Below, one piece after another: positions 55,093 to 62,782 of a DNA stretch of 64,000 bases. The stretch is from positions 310,001-374,000 of the forward strand of contig NZ_JAVHZV010000010.1 in the NCBI RefSeq assembly GCF_031119625.1. Reading direction: 5' to 3'. Every line of letters starts with the position of its first letter. Positions within the stretch are counted from its first letter, which is position 1. A program made the translations under genes and the position numbers. This DNA is from Pseudomonas sp. G34 (GTDB lineage Bacteria > Pseudomonadota > Gammaproteobacteria > Pseudomonadales > Pseudomonadaceae). The notes below the pieces were generated by a model that did not search any database, was not told where the DNA came from, and saw nothing but the letters and a program-made list of their open reading frames with translations.

Positions 55093-56265
55093 ATGAATTC
55101 GCTCAATCTGGCCGGCAAGCTGCCCGCCGCTCCCATTACCGACAGCCAGGCCTTCGTGGATCTGCTGGTGGACATCAAGAGGCGTGGCCGTGCCGGTGAG
55201 TTCGACCGCCTGGGCCATATCGCGCCGGACGTGATCGAGTCGTTCAAGGCCGTCGGCGTGTACCGCGCCCTGGTGCCGCGCCGCTTCGGTGGCGACGAGC
55301 GCTCGCCTGGCGAGTTCTGCGCGATGATCGAGGAGATCGCCAAGGCCGACGGTTCCGCCGGCTGGGTCGCCAGCTTCGGCATGAGCCCGGTCTACCTGGC
55401 CTCGCTGCCGCTGGAAACCATCGAGCAGGTGTACGCAGGCGGCCCGAACGTGGTGTTCGCCGGCGGTATCTTCCCGCCGCAGCCGGCTGACCCGGTGCCA
55501 GGCGGCTTCAAGGTCAATGGCCGCTGGAAGTACTCCAGCGGCTGCATGGGCGCCTCGCTGGTAGGCGTCGGCATCGCCCCGAAGAACGGCGACAAACTCG
55601 ACCTGCCACGTTTTGCGGTCATGCCGCAGAGCCAGGTGCGCATCGACCAGACCTGGGACACCGTCGGCCTGCTCGGTACCGGCAGCCACGACCTGGTGGT
55701 CGAGGATGTGGTGGTGCCCGAGGCCTGGACCTTCGTGCGCGGCGGCCCGGCCAACCTCGACGAGCCGTTCTTCCGTTACCCGTCGCTGTCGTTCGCCACC
55801 CAGGTGTTGTCGGTGGTCGGCCTGGGCGTGGCCCGCGCCGCACTGGACGAGCTGCGTGACATGGCCTCCGGGCGCATCTCGGTGACCGGCGCGCCAGCCG
55901 TCGCCGACCGCCCGCTGGCCCAGGTCGAGATCGCCAAGGCCGAGGCGGCCCTGCGCGCGGCGCGCTGCTTCTTCTACGAAGCCATCGACGATGTCTGGCA
56001 GCTGGTGCTCGCTGGCGAGCCGCTGCCGGCGGAAAAGGTCAACCTGCTGCGCCTGTCGTCGACCCACGCCGTGCGCGTTGCCGCTGAAGTGGCGCGTAGC
56101 GCGCAGATGCTCTCGGGCATGACCGGCGTCTACAACAGCAGCCCGCTGGCGCGTTTCGTCAACGACGCCCAGGTGGTGACCCAGCACGCCTTCATGGGTG
56201 ACATCACCTACCAGAACGCCGGCGCCATCTTCTTCGGCAAGCAGCCCCTGCCGGGCTACCTCTAA
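55093..56265 (+). CDS. iacA: Indole-3-acetate monooxygenase, IacA-like (acyl-CoA dehydrogenase fold)
   Basis: This 390-residue protein has the acyl-CoA dehydrogenase fold of two-component flavin monooxygenases (group D). The N-terminal helical part has GVYRALVPRRFGG and EEIAKADGSAGWVASFG; the middle beta domain has FKVNGRWKYSSG and DTVGLLGTGSHDLVVEDVVVP; the C-terminal bundle ends with DITYQNAGAIFFGKQPLPGYL, cited from about residue 370. In the iac pathway it uses reduced flavin from IacG and O2 to hydroxylate the indole ring of IAA, the first step. The order amidase-iacA-iacB-iacI-iacC matches iac clusters as I remember them. Confidence 0.9.
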   Translation: MNSLNLAGKLPAAPITDSQAFVDLLVDIKRRGRAGEFDRLGHIAPDVIESFKAVGVYRALVPRRFGGDERSPGEFCAMIEEIAKADGSAGWVASFGMSPVYLASLPLETIEQVYAGGPNVVFAGGIFPPQPADPVPGGFKVNGRWKYSSGCMGASLVGVGIAPKNGDKLDLPRFAVMPQSQVRIDQTWDTVGLLGTGSHDLVVEDVVVPEAWTFVRGGPANLDEPFFRYPSLSFATQVLSVVGLGVARAALDELRDMASGRISVTGAPAVADRPLAQVEIAKAEAALRAARCFFYEAIDDVWQLVLAGEPLPAEKVNLLRLSSTHAVRVAAEVARSAQMLSGMTGVYNSSPLARFVNDAQVVTQHAFMGDITYQNAGAIFFGKQPLPGYL

Positions 56266-56283
56266 CTTTTCCTGGAGCCAATC

Positions 56284-56646
56284 ATGAGCGAGAAAAAACC
56301 ACTGCGCGTGCTGTTCTGCATGGGCATCAACCAGAACTTCTTCGACGCCGCCCGTGAAGAGCAGCTGGAAGTCTGGGCCGCGTTCAGCGCCATGTGGAAC
56401 GGCATCCACGACCTGCCGGGGGTGACCGTGTTCGGCAACATGGACGACGACCAGAGCATGGTCGGCCCGAGCAGCGGCTACCCCTGGACCACCTACCTGC
56501 TGGCCGACGTGCCGGACATCGAAACCGTGCACGCCGCCTGCAACCTGCTGCGTACCACCGCGGTGGGCAGCGGCCCGTACAAGCTGTGGCGCTACGTGAA
56601 GATCGAGGCCCGTACCGGCCGCGAACTGATCATCCAGCGCGCGTGA
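56284..56646 (+). CDS. iacB: IacB-like small protein
   Basis: This 120-residue protein has a dimeric alpha/beta-barrel feel (LRVLFCMGINQNFFDAAREE; GNMDDDQSMVGPSSGYPWTT). It sits at the position of iacB, whose product is small and of poorly defined role in IAA breakdown. The stop codon lies 5 nt before the iacI start, so the genes are coupled. The name rests mainly on gene order and length. Confidence 0.8.
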   Translation: MSEKKPLRVLFCMGINQNFFDAAREEQLEVWAAFSAMWNGIHDLPGVTVFGNMDDDQSMVGPSSGYPWTTYLLADVPDIETVHAACNLLRTTAVGSGPYKLWRYVKIEARTGRELIIQRA

Positions 56647-56651
56647 ATGCC

Positions 56652-57173
56652 ATGTCGACCGTCGCCGAACTTCACGCCCGCCTCGCTCGCTTCGAAACCG
56701 AGCATGCCGTGCGCGCCTGCATGAACCGCTACATGGTGTTGTGCGACGCCCTGGACGCCAGCACCCCGCTGGACGAACTGGCCGGCCTGTTCACCCGCGA
56801 TGCCGTTTGGGAAGGCAAGGGCGCCAAGTACGCCGCGAGCTTTGGTGGTTACCGCGGCCGGGAAGCGATTCGCGCGATGTTCGCCACCTACATGAAAACC
56901 CCGGCGCACTTCGCCCTCAATGTGCACTTCCTGACCAGCGAGCTGATCGAGGTGCAGGGCGAGGGTGCGACCGGCAGCTGGGTGATGTTGCAGACCTCGA
57001 CCTTCGCCAGCGGCGCCTCGCACCTCAACGCGGCGCGCCTGACCGTGCGCTTCGCCGAGGAGGAGGGGCGGTGGCGCATGGCGCACTTCCAGACCGAGAA
57101 CCTGTTCAGTCGGCCTGTCAGCGCCTGGAACAGCGAGGCACAACTGCCGGTGCCGAACAACGCGGCCGAATGA
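56652..57173 (+). CDS. iacI: IacI-like protein (SnoaL/NTF2-like fold)
   Basis: This 173-residue protein has an NTF2/SnoaL-like pattern: an N-terminal helix with VRACMNRYMVLCDAL, then LAGLFTRDAVWEGKG, YRGREAIRAMFATY and a final sheet with EEEGRWRMAHFQTENLFSRP. Proteins of this fold can act as isomerases or as oxygenase helper subunits. IacI in known clusters is annotated without a firm reaction. It is encoded between iacB and iacC. Confidence 0.8.
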   Translation: MSTVAELHARLARFETEHAVRACMNRYMVLCDALDASTPLDELAGLFTRDAVWEGKGAKYAASFGGYRGREAIRAMFATYMKTPAHFALNVHFLTSELIEVQGEGATGSWVMLQTSTFASGASHLNAARLTVRFAEEEGRWRMAHFQTENLFSRPVSAWNSEAQLPVPNNAAE

Positions 57174-57221
57174 CCCGAGACTTTTTTGCAGTCGGCCAGA
57201 TAAGCCGACCAGGAGCCAACC

Positions 57222-58496
57222 GTGAATAACATGATCGATGTCGTGAACCTCGAATGCGACCCCGCCGAGCTGGTCAAGGCCGACCGCGTGCACACCTCGC
57301 TGTACACCGACGCCAAGCTGTTCGACGCCGAGATGGAAAAGATCTTCTACAGCACCTGGGTGTGGGTGGCCCACGAGAGCGAGATTCCGGACGCCGGCAG
57401 CTACAAGAGCACCTTCATCGGCAAGCAGCCGGTGATCGCCGTGCGTGACCGCAAGAAGCAGGTCAACGTGCTGCTCAACCGCTGCCGTCACCGCGGCGCC
57501 ACCGTGTGCGAACACAAGAAGGGCAAGACCAACAGCTTCGTCTGCCCGTACCACGGCTGGGGCTACGCCCTCGACGGTTCGCTGCGCGGCATTCCGCACC
57601 CGGACAGCTACGGCGAGTGCCTGGACAAGAGCGAACTGCCGCTGGTGAGCCTGCGTACCGAAAGCTACGCCGGGATGATCTTCGCCACCTTCAAGGACGA
57701 CATCGAGCCGCTGGTCGACTTCCTCGGCCCGGCCAGGAAGTGGATGGATCTGTTCATGAAGCAGGGCGCCGGCTACGGCATCAAGGTGCCGGGCGAACAC
57801 CGCTTCCGCTTCCCGGGCAACTGGAAGATCCAGCTGGAAAACACCACCGACGCCTACCACTTCCCGCTGGTGCACAAGTCGTTCCTGCACTCGGTCGATC
57901 AGCAGACCATGGACATGCTCGATTTCGTCGACGGCGCAGGCTACGTCGAAGACCTGGGCAACGGCCACAGCGTGATGGTGATGATCCCGGACCTGATCGA
58001 CCTGGAAGCCAACCTCGACCTGCCGATTCCGACGCGCTTCGAGAGCCTGGCTCAGGAGTTGCGTGACGAAGGCATCGAAGAACAGCAGGTACGGCGCATC
58101 GTGCGTGCGGTCGGCGGCTCGGGCTTCAACCTCAACCTGTTCCCCAACATCGCCTGCTCGATGGCGTTCTTCCGGGTGCTGCAGCCGATCTCGGTCAACG
58201 AGACGGAAATCCACCACTCGGTGATCACCATGGACGGCGGCCCGGCCGTGGCCAACCGCTACCGCCTGCGCCTGCACGAGCACTTCCAGGGCCCGATGGG
58301 CTTCGGCACCCCGGACGATTCCGAGGCCTGGGAGCGGGTGCAGAAGGGCGCCAGCGCCGGCGAAGACCTGTGGATCATGCTCAACCGCGGCCTGCCCGGC
58401 GAGAAACCCAGTGAAGACGGCCTGGTCAGCGACGTGTCCGCTGAAACCGGCATGCGCGCTGCCTACCAGCAGTGGAAAAAGATGATGTCGGCCTGA
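57222..58496 (+). CDS. iacC: Rieske aromatic-ring oxygenase large subunit, IacC-like
   Basis: This 424-residue oxygenase subunit has the Rieske [2Fe-2S] ligands C88-R-H90 and C108-x2-H111 (CRHRG, CPYHGWGY). The mononuclear iron site follows in ENTTDAYHFPLVHKS, with His213 and His218. It carries out the ring-cleaving oxygenation of oxidised indole acetate on the route to catechol, with IacD as the small subunit and IacF as the electron donor. The start is GTG 57222, with AGGAG 8-9 nt upstream; ATG 57231 is too far. Confidence 0.93.
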   Translation: MNNMIDVVNLECDPAELVKADRVHTSLYTDAKLFDAEMEKIFYSTWVWVAHESEIPDAGSYKSTFIGKQPVIAVRDRKKQVNVLLNRCRHRGATVCEHKKGKTNSFVCPYHGWGYALDGSLRGIPHPDSYGECLDKSELPLVSLRTESYAGMIFATFKDDIEPLVDFLGPARKWMDLFMKQGAGYGIKVPGEHRFRFPGNWKIQLENTTDAYHFPLVHKSFLHSVDQQTMDMLDFVDGAGYVEDLGNGHSVMVMIPDLIDLEANLDLPIPTRFESLAQELRDEGIEEQQVRRIVRAVGGSGFNLNLFPNIACSMAFFRVLQPISVNETEIHHSVITMDGGPAVANRYRLRLHEHFQGPMGFGTPDDSEAWERVQKGASAGEDLWIMLNRGLPGEKPSEDGLVSDVSAETGMRAAYQQWKKMMSA

Positions 58497-58513
58497 GCGA
58501 CGGAGAACCGAAA

Positions 58514-58990
58514 ATGAATCTGCAATTGCTGCAAGAAGTCACCGCTTTCATCTGGGCCGAAGGCGACATGCTCGACCACAACGAGTACGACACCTGGCTG
58601 GCGCTGTGGGCTGACAAGGGCACCTACATCATCCCCATCGACCCCAAGGAAGAAGACTTCGAGAACACCCTCAACTACGCCTACGACGACGCGCACATGC
58701 GCCAGCTGCGGGTACAGCGGTTGATCGGTGGCGAGTCGATTTCCACCAGCCCGCAGCCGCGCACCGTGCGCACCGCGGCGAACTTCCGGGTGCTCTCCGA
58801 GGACGGCGACCAGGTGCGGGTGCGTTGCTCCCAGCACCTGCGCGATTTTCGCAAGGACTCGCTCAAGCACTACAGCGCCGACCTGACCTACGACCTGGTG
58901 CGCAGCGGCGACAGCTTCCAGATCCAGCGCAAGCTGATCCGCCTGATCAACTCCGACGATACCCTCGCGGGCATCGGCTACATCCTCTGA
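58514..58990 (+). CDS. iacD: Rieske oxygenase small (beta) subunit, IacD-like
   Basis: This 158-residue subunit has the cystatin-like fold of ring-hydroxylating dioxygenase beta chains (DHNEYDTWLALWADKGTYIIP near the start, LRQLRVQRL-type helix, and IQRKLIRLINSDD at the end). It lacks metal ligands and serves structure. It follows iacC by 17 nt. GGAGAA precedes ATG 58514. Confidence 0.92.
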   Translation: MNLQLLQEVTAFIWAEGDMLDHNEYDTWLALWADKGTYIIPIDPKEEDFENTLNYAYDDAHMRQLRVQRLIGGESISTSPQPRTVRTAANFRVLSEDGDQVRVRCSQHLRDFRKDSLKHYSADLTYDLVRSGDSFQIQRKLIRLINSDDTLAGIGYIL

Positions 58991-59000
58991 GGGCCTGACC

Positions 59001-59741
59001 ATGACGCAGATCGCATTGGTCACCGGCGCCGCTCAGGGCCTGGGTCTGGCCATCGCCAGCCGGCTGTTCGCCGCCGGCTACGCGGTGGTGATCACCGACC
59101 TGTCGCTGGAGCGCGCCCAGGCGGCTGCCGAGGGCCTGGACGCCAGCGGCGAGCGGGTGCTGGCACTCAAGCTCGACGTCGGCAGCAAGGCTGATTTCGA
59201 GGCCGCGCTGCAGGCCACCGTGGCCCGCTTCGGCGGCCTGCAGGTGGTGGTCAACAACGCCGCGATGACCATGGCCACGCCGGTCATGCAGATCAGCCCG
59301 GAAGAGTTCGATCGCGTCATGAGCCTCAACACCCGCAGCGTGTTCGTCGGCTGCCAGGTGTTCGGCGCGCACATGGCCCAGGCCGGCTACGGGCGCATCG
59401 TCAACATGGCCTCGCTGGCCGGGCAGAACGGCGGCACTGCCACCGGCGCGCATTACGCCGCGTCGAAGGGCGCCATCGTCACCCTGACCAAGATCTTCGC
59501 CAAGGAACTGGCCGCCGGCGGCGTGACCGTCAATGCCATCGCACCGGGGCCGATCGACTCGCCCATGGTGCACGCGGTGGTATCGGCCGAACGCATGCCG
59601 GGCATGCTCGCCAACATCCCGGTAGGGCGGCTGGGCGATGCGGATTTTCTCGGCGACCTGGTCGTGCAGCTGGCACGTCCGGAAGCCTATTTCACCACCG
59701 GGGCGACCTGGGATGTGAACGGCGGCTTATTCATGCGCTGA
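59001..59741 (+). CDS. iacE: Short-chain dehydrogenase, IacE-like
   Basis: This 246-residue SDR has TGAAQGLG (8-15) for the cofactor, NNAA (85-88), Ser138, Tyr152 and Lys156 (YAASK). In IAA degradation IacE is reported to act on 2-oxindole-3-acetate, leading to dioxindole-3-acetate. It lies 10 nt after iacD and is followed by a 72-bp gap before iacF. Confidence 0.9.
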   Translation: MTQIALVTGAAQGLGLAIASRLFAAGYAVVITDLSLERAQAAAEGLDASGERVLALKLDVGSKADFEAALQATVARFGGLQVVVNNAAMTMATPVMQISPEEFDRVMSLNTRSVFVGCQVFGAHMAQAGYGRIVNMASLAGQNGGTATGAHYAASKGAIVTLTKIFAKELAAGGVTVNAIAPGPIDSPMVHAVVSAERMPGMLANIPVGRLGDADFLGDLVVQLARPEAYFTTGATWDVNGGLFMR

Positions 59742-59813
59742 GTTGGACCAACCAATACGACGGCCGAACCAACGACCGCCTTTACCTTGACGTGCAATGC
59801 GGGTGAACCCGAG

Positions 59814-60773
59814 ATGACTGAACAACTCCTGACGGTGCAAGTGCACAAGCGCCAGCTGCAGGGCGACGGCGTCGTCGTCCTTGACCTGATTCCGGTGGGC
59901 GGCGCCACGCTGCCGGCGTTCGACGCCGGTGCCCATGTGGATATCCACATCGCTCCTGGCCTGGTTCGCCAGTATTCGCTGTGCAGCGACCCGGCCGATC
60001 CTGCCGTCTACCGTCTCGGCGTGCTCAAGGACCCCGCTTCGCGCGGTGGCTCGACAGGCGTGCACGACACCCTGCTCGAAGGCACCGAGGTGCAGATCAG
60101 CGCGCCGCGCAACCTGTTCCCGCTGGCCACGGCCGCCAAGCGCTCGATCCTGCTCGGCGGCGGCATCGGCATCACCCCGATGATCGCCATGGCCTATGCC
60201 CTACACGCCAAGGGCGAGGATTTCGAGCTGCACTACTGCGGCCGTTCGCGCAGCCGCAGCGCCTTCCTCGAGCAGCTGCAGAGCGTCGCCTTCGCCGACC
60301 GGGTGTTCACCCACTTCGATGACGAAGCGCCCGAGCAGAAGCTCGACATGGACGCCGTGCTCGGCCAGGCCGAAAGCGGCGTGCACGTCTACACCTGCGG
60401 CCCGACCGGGTTCATGGAGTGGGTGATCGGCGAGGCGCTGGGGCGCGGTTACGCCGACGACCACATCCACCGCGAGTACTTCCAGGTGGAGGTCGACAAC
60501 AGCGGCGCCAGCTTCGAAGTGGTCGCCGCCCGCAGTGGCAAGAGCGTGCAGGTGGCCGAAGGGCAAAGCATTCTCGAAGCCCTGGCGGATGTCGGCATCA
60601 AGATCGAGATTTCCTGCGAGCAGGGGATCTGCGGCACCTGCCTGTGCGACGTGCTCGAAGGCGAGCCGGACCACCGCGACGTGTACCTCACCGACGACGA
60701 GAAAGCGGCCAACGATCAGATCCTGGTCTGCTGCTCGCGCGCCAAATCCGCAAAACTGGTTCTGGACATCTAG
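59814..60773 (+). CDS. iacF: Phthalate-dioxygenase-reductase-type electron donor, IacF-like
   Basis: This 319-residue reductase of the PDR/VanB family has a flavin domain with the RQYSLCSDP motif, an NAD domain opening LLGGGIGITPMIAMAYAL and a C-terminal plant-type ferredoxin (CEQGICGTCLC plus a distal CC). It passes electrons from NADH to the IacCD Rieske centre. ATG 59814 is preferred to 59787, since it starts the family-typical N-terminus (MTEQLLTVQV). Confidence 0.93.
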   Translation: MTEQLLTVQVHKRQLQGDGVVVLDLIPVGGATLPAFDAGAHVDIHIAPGLVRQYSLCSDPADPAVYRLGVLKDPASRGGSTGVHDTLLEGTEVQISAPRNLFPLATAAKRSILLGGGIGITPMIAMAYALHAKGEDFELHYCGRSRSRSAFLEQLQSVAFADRVFTHFDDEAPEQKLDMDAVLGQAESGVHVYTCGPTGFMEWVIGEALGRGYADDHIHREYFQVEVDNSGASFEVVAARSGKSVQVAEGQSILEALADVGIKIEISCEQGICGTCLCDVLEGEPDHRDVYLTDDEKAANDQILVCCSRAKSAKLVLDI

Positions 60774-60783
60774 GAGAACGGAC

Positions 60784-61284
60784 ATGGTCGACGTAACCGG
60801 ATTCCGTAATGCCATGGCCCGTCTCGGCGGCGCCGTTTCTGTCATCACCACCGACGGCCCCCACGGGCGCTTCGGCTTCACCGCCTCGGCGGTGTGCAGC
60901 GTCACCGATTCACCACCCACCCTGCTGGTGTGCATGAATCGCGCGTCCACCTCCAACGTGCATTTCAAGAACAACGGCGTGCTCTGCGTGAACGTGCTCA
61001 GCGCCGCGCTGCAGGATATTTCCGGGGTGTTCTCCAACCGCGAACTGGACTCCACCCAGCGCTTCGCCGCGACCTCGTGGACGACCCTGGAAAGCGGCTC
61101 GCCGGTGCTGGAGCAGGCGTTGGTCAACTTCGATTGCCGCATCGCCCAGGTGCATGAAGTCGGCTCGCACAGCATCTTCTACTGCGAGGTGCTGCACATC
61201 AAACAGGGCGACACGGAAGAGGGCCTGATGTACTTCAACCGCGCCTACCACCGCCTCTGCGAGGCCTCCAAGGCCGCGTTCTAG
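60784..61284 (+). CDS. iacG: Flavin reductase, IacG-like
   Basis: This 166-residue flavin:NAD(P)H reductase has the HpaC/DIM6-type pattern FRNAMARLGGAVSVITTDG, FTASAVCSVTDSPPTLLVC and the terminal YFNRAYHRL. It would supply reduced FMN or FAD to IacA. Its start is 10 nt after iacF with GGAG upstream. It closes the enzyme part of the operon. Confidence 0.92.
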   Translation: MVDVTGFRNAMARLGGAVSVITTDGPHGRFGFTASAVCSVTDSPPTLLVCMNRASTSNVHFKNNGVLCVNVLSAALQDISGVFSNRELDSTQRFAATSWTTLESGSPVLEQALVNFDCRIAQVHEVGSHSIFYCEVLHIKQGDTEEGLMYFNRAYHRLCEASKAAF

Positions 61285-61306
61285 AAAGCTTGCAGCCTAC
61301 AAAAAA

Positions 61307-61326
61307 CCTGGCGCTGCGGCGCCGGG
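61307..61326 (+). terminator. Weak hairpin between iacG and the porin gene
   Basis: CCTGGCGC pairs with GCGCCGGG (one G-T pair) around TGCG; only a T4 run follows, 8 nt later. It may reduce but not stop read-through from the enzyme genes into the transport genes. Confidence 0.4.
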
Positions 61327-61449
61327 TACGGGCCTTTTCATGCCCGCTTTGCGGATAACCGTGCCGTTCAGAGCACCCGCAAATTCACTGCCACTGTTGA
61401 TCTGCTCACACCTACAAGACCCGGCTTGCCGGACACAAAGGAGCATCAC

Positions 61450-62703
61450 ATGCACACCACACCCTCGCTCGCACGCGTGCTGAAAAAAGTCGGCCTGATG
61501 GGCGCCGTCCTCGCCCCGATAACCGCCCAGGCGGATCTGGTCGACGACAGCCACCTCAAGGTGGACATGCGAAATTTCTACCTGCACCGCGACTTCACCA
61601 ACAGCGACGCGCCAAGCCCCAAGGTCGGCAGCTGGTCCCAGGGCTTCGACCTGCAGTTCGCCTCCGGCTACACCGATACGCCGATCCAGTTCGGTGTCGA
61701 CGTCAACGCCCAGTACGCCATCCGCCTGGACTCCCACGGCGATGACGGCACCCTGCCGATGGATTCGAGCAGCGGGCGCACCGCCGACGACTACAGCCGT
61801 GCTGGCGCCACGCTGAAGATGAAGTACTCCAAGACCGAGCTGCGGGTCGGCGACATGCGCCCCGAGCTGCCGGTGGCCTGGCATGACCCGAGCCGCCAGC
61901 TGGACACCATCTACCAGGGCGCCGTGCTGGAATCCAAGGAGATCAGCGGGCTGACGCTGACCGGCGGGCGCTTCTGGTCGGCGGTCACCCGGGAGTCGTC
62001 CAACCACGAGAAATTCTACAAATTCGGCTCTACCGACAACCTCGACAGCGACCGCGGCATGGACTTCGGCGGCGCCACCTGGGACATCACCAAAAGCCTG
62101 CAGGCCAGCTACTTCCACGCCGTGGTGCACGACATCTACCGCCAGCACTACGTCGGTTTCGCCCACACCGCCGACCTCGGCAGCGGCTTTGGCCTGCGCA
62201 CCGACGCGCGCTATTTCGACAACAAGGAAAACGGCGACGCGCTCAACGGCGAGATCGACAACCGCGCCTTCTCCGGCGGCTTCACCCTGACCAAGGGCGG
62301 CCACAAGGCGAGCATCGTCTACCAGCGCATGTTCGGCGACAGCATGTTCCCGACCCTCAACGGCTACATCCCGCAGTTCTACCTGCTGAACTGGGCCAAC
62401 CAGCCGTTCATGCGCCCGCAGGAGCGTTCCTGGGGTATCGGCTATGGCTACAACTTCGCCGAGCTGGGCCTGCCGGGCCTGACCTTCAGCAGCCGCTTCA
62501 TCAAGGGCAGCGACATCGACCTCGGCCGTGGTGTGAAGGGCGCCGAGAACGAGCGCGACCTGGCCCTCAAGTACGTGGTGCAGAGCGGCGCGCTCAAGGG
62601 CGTGGGCGTGGAGTGGAAGAACTACCTGGTGCAGCAGCACGACTTCGGTAACGACTTCAACGAGAACCGCCTGTACGTGACCTACACCTGGAACCTGTTC
62701 TGA
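61450..62703 (+). CDS. OprD-family outer-membrane porin
   Basis: This 417-residue porin has a signal peptide ending AQA. Typical OprD features are LVDDSHLKVDMRNFYLHRDF (about 27-46), GFDLQFASGYTDTPIQFGVD, the KMKYSKTELRVGDMRPELPV segment and a terminal YTWNLF with C-terminal Phe. OprD relatives admit specific carboxylates or amino acids. Its place after iacG suggests entry of IAA or a related acid. AAAGGAG lies before ATG 61450. Confidence 0.92.
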   Translation: MHTTPSLARVLKKVGLMGAVLAPITAQADLVDDSHLKVDMRNFYLHRDFTNSDAPSPKVGSWSQGFDLQFASGYTDTPIQFGVDVNAQYAIRLDSHGDDGTLPMDSSSGRTADDYSRAGATLKMKYSKTELRVGDMRPELPVAWHDPSRQLDTIYQGAVLESKEISGLTLTGGRFWSAVTRESSNHEKFYKFGSTDNLDSDRGMDFGGATWDITKSLQASYFHAVVHDIYRQHYVGFAHTADLGSGFGLRTDARYFDNKENGDALNGEIDNRAFSGGFTLTKGGHKASIVYQRMFGDSMFPTLNGYIPQFYLLNWANQPFMRPQERSWGIGYGYNFAELGLPGLTFSSRFIKGSDIDLGRGVKGAENERDLALKYVVQSGALKGVGVEWKNYLVQQHDFGNDFNENRLYVTYTWNLF

Positions 62704-62782
62704 GGCCCCGCGGCGCGGCGCCCGCCTGGATGCCGCACAGGTATTGATTGAGCCCTGCTGCGGCGGGGCGATGGGAGTGTGT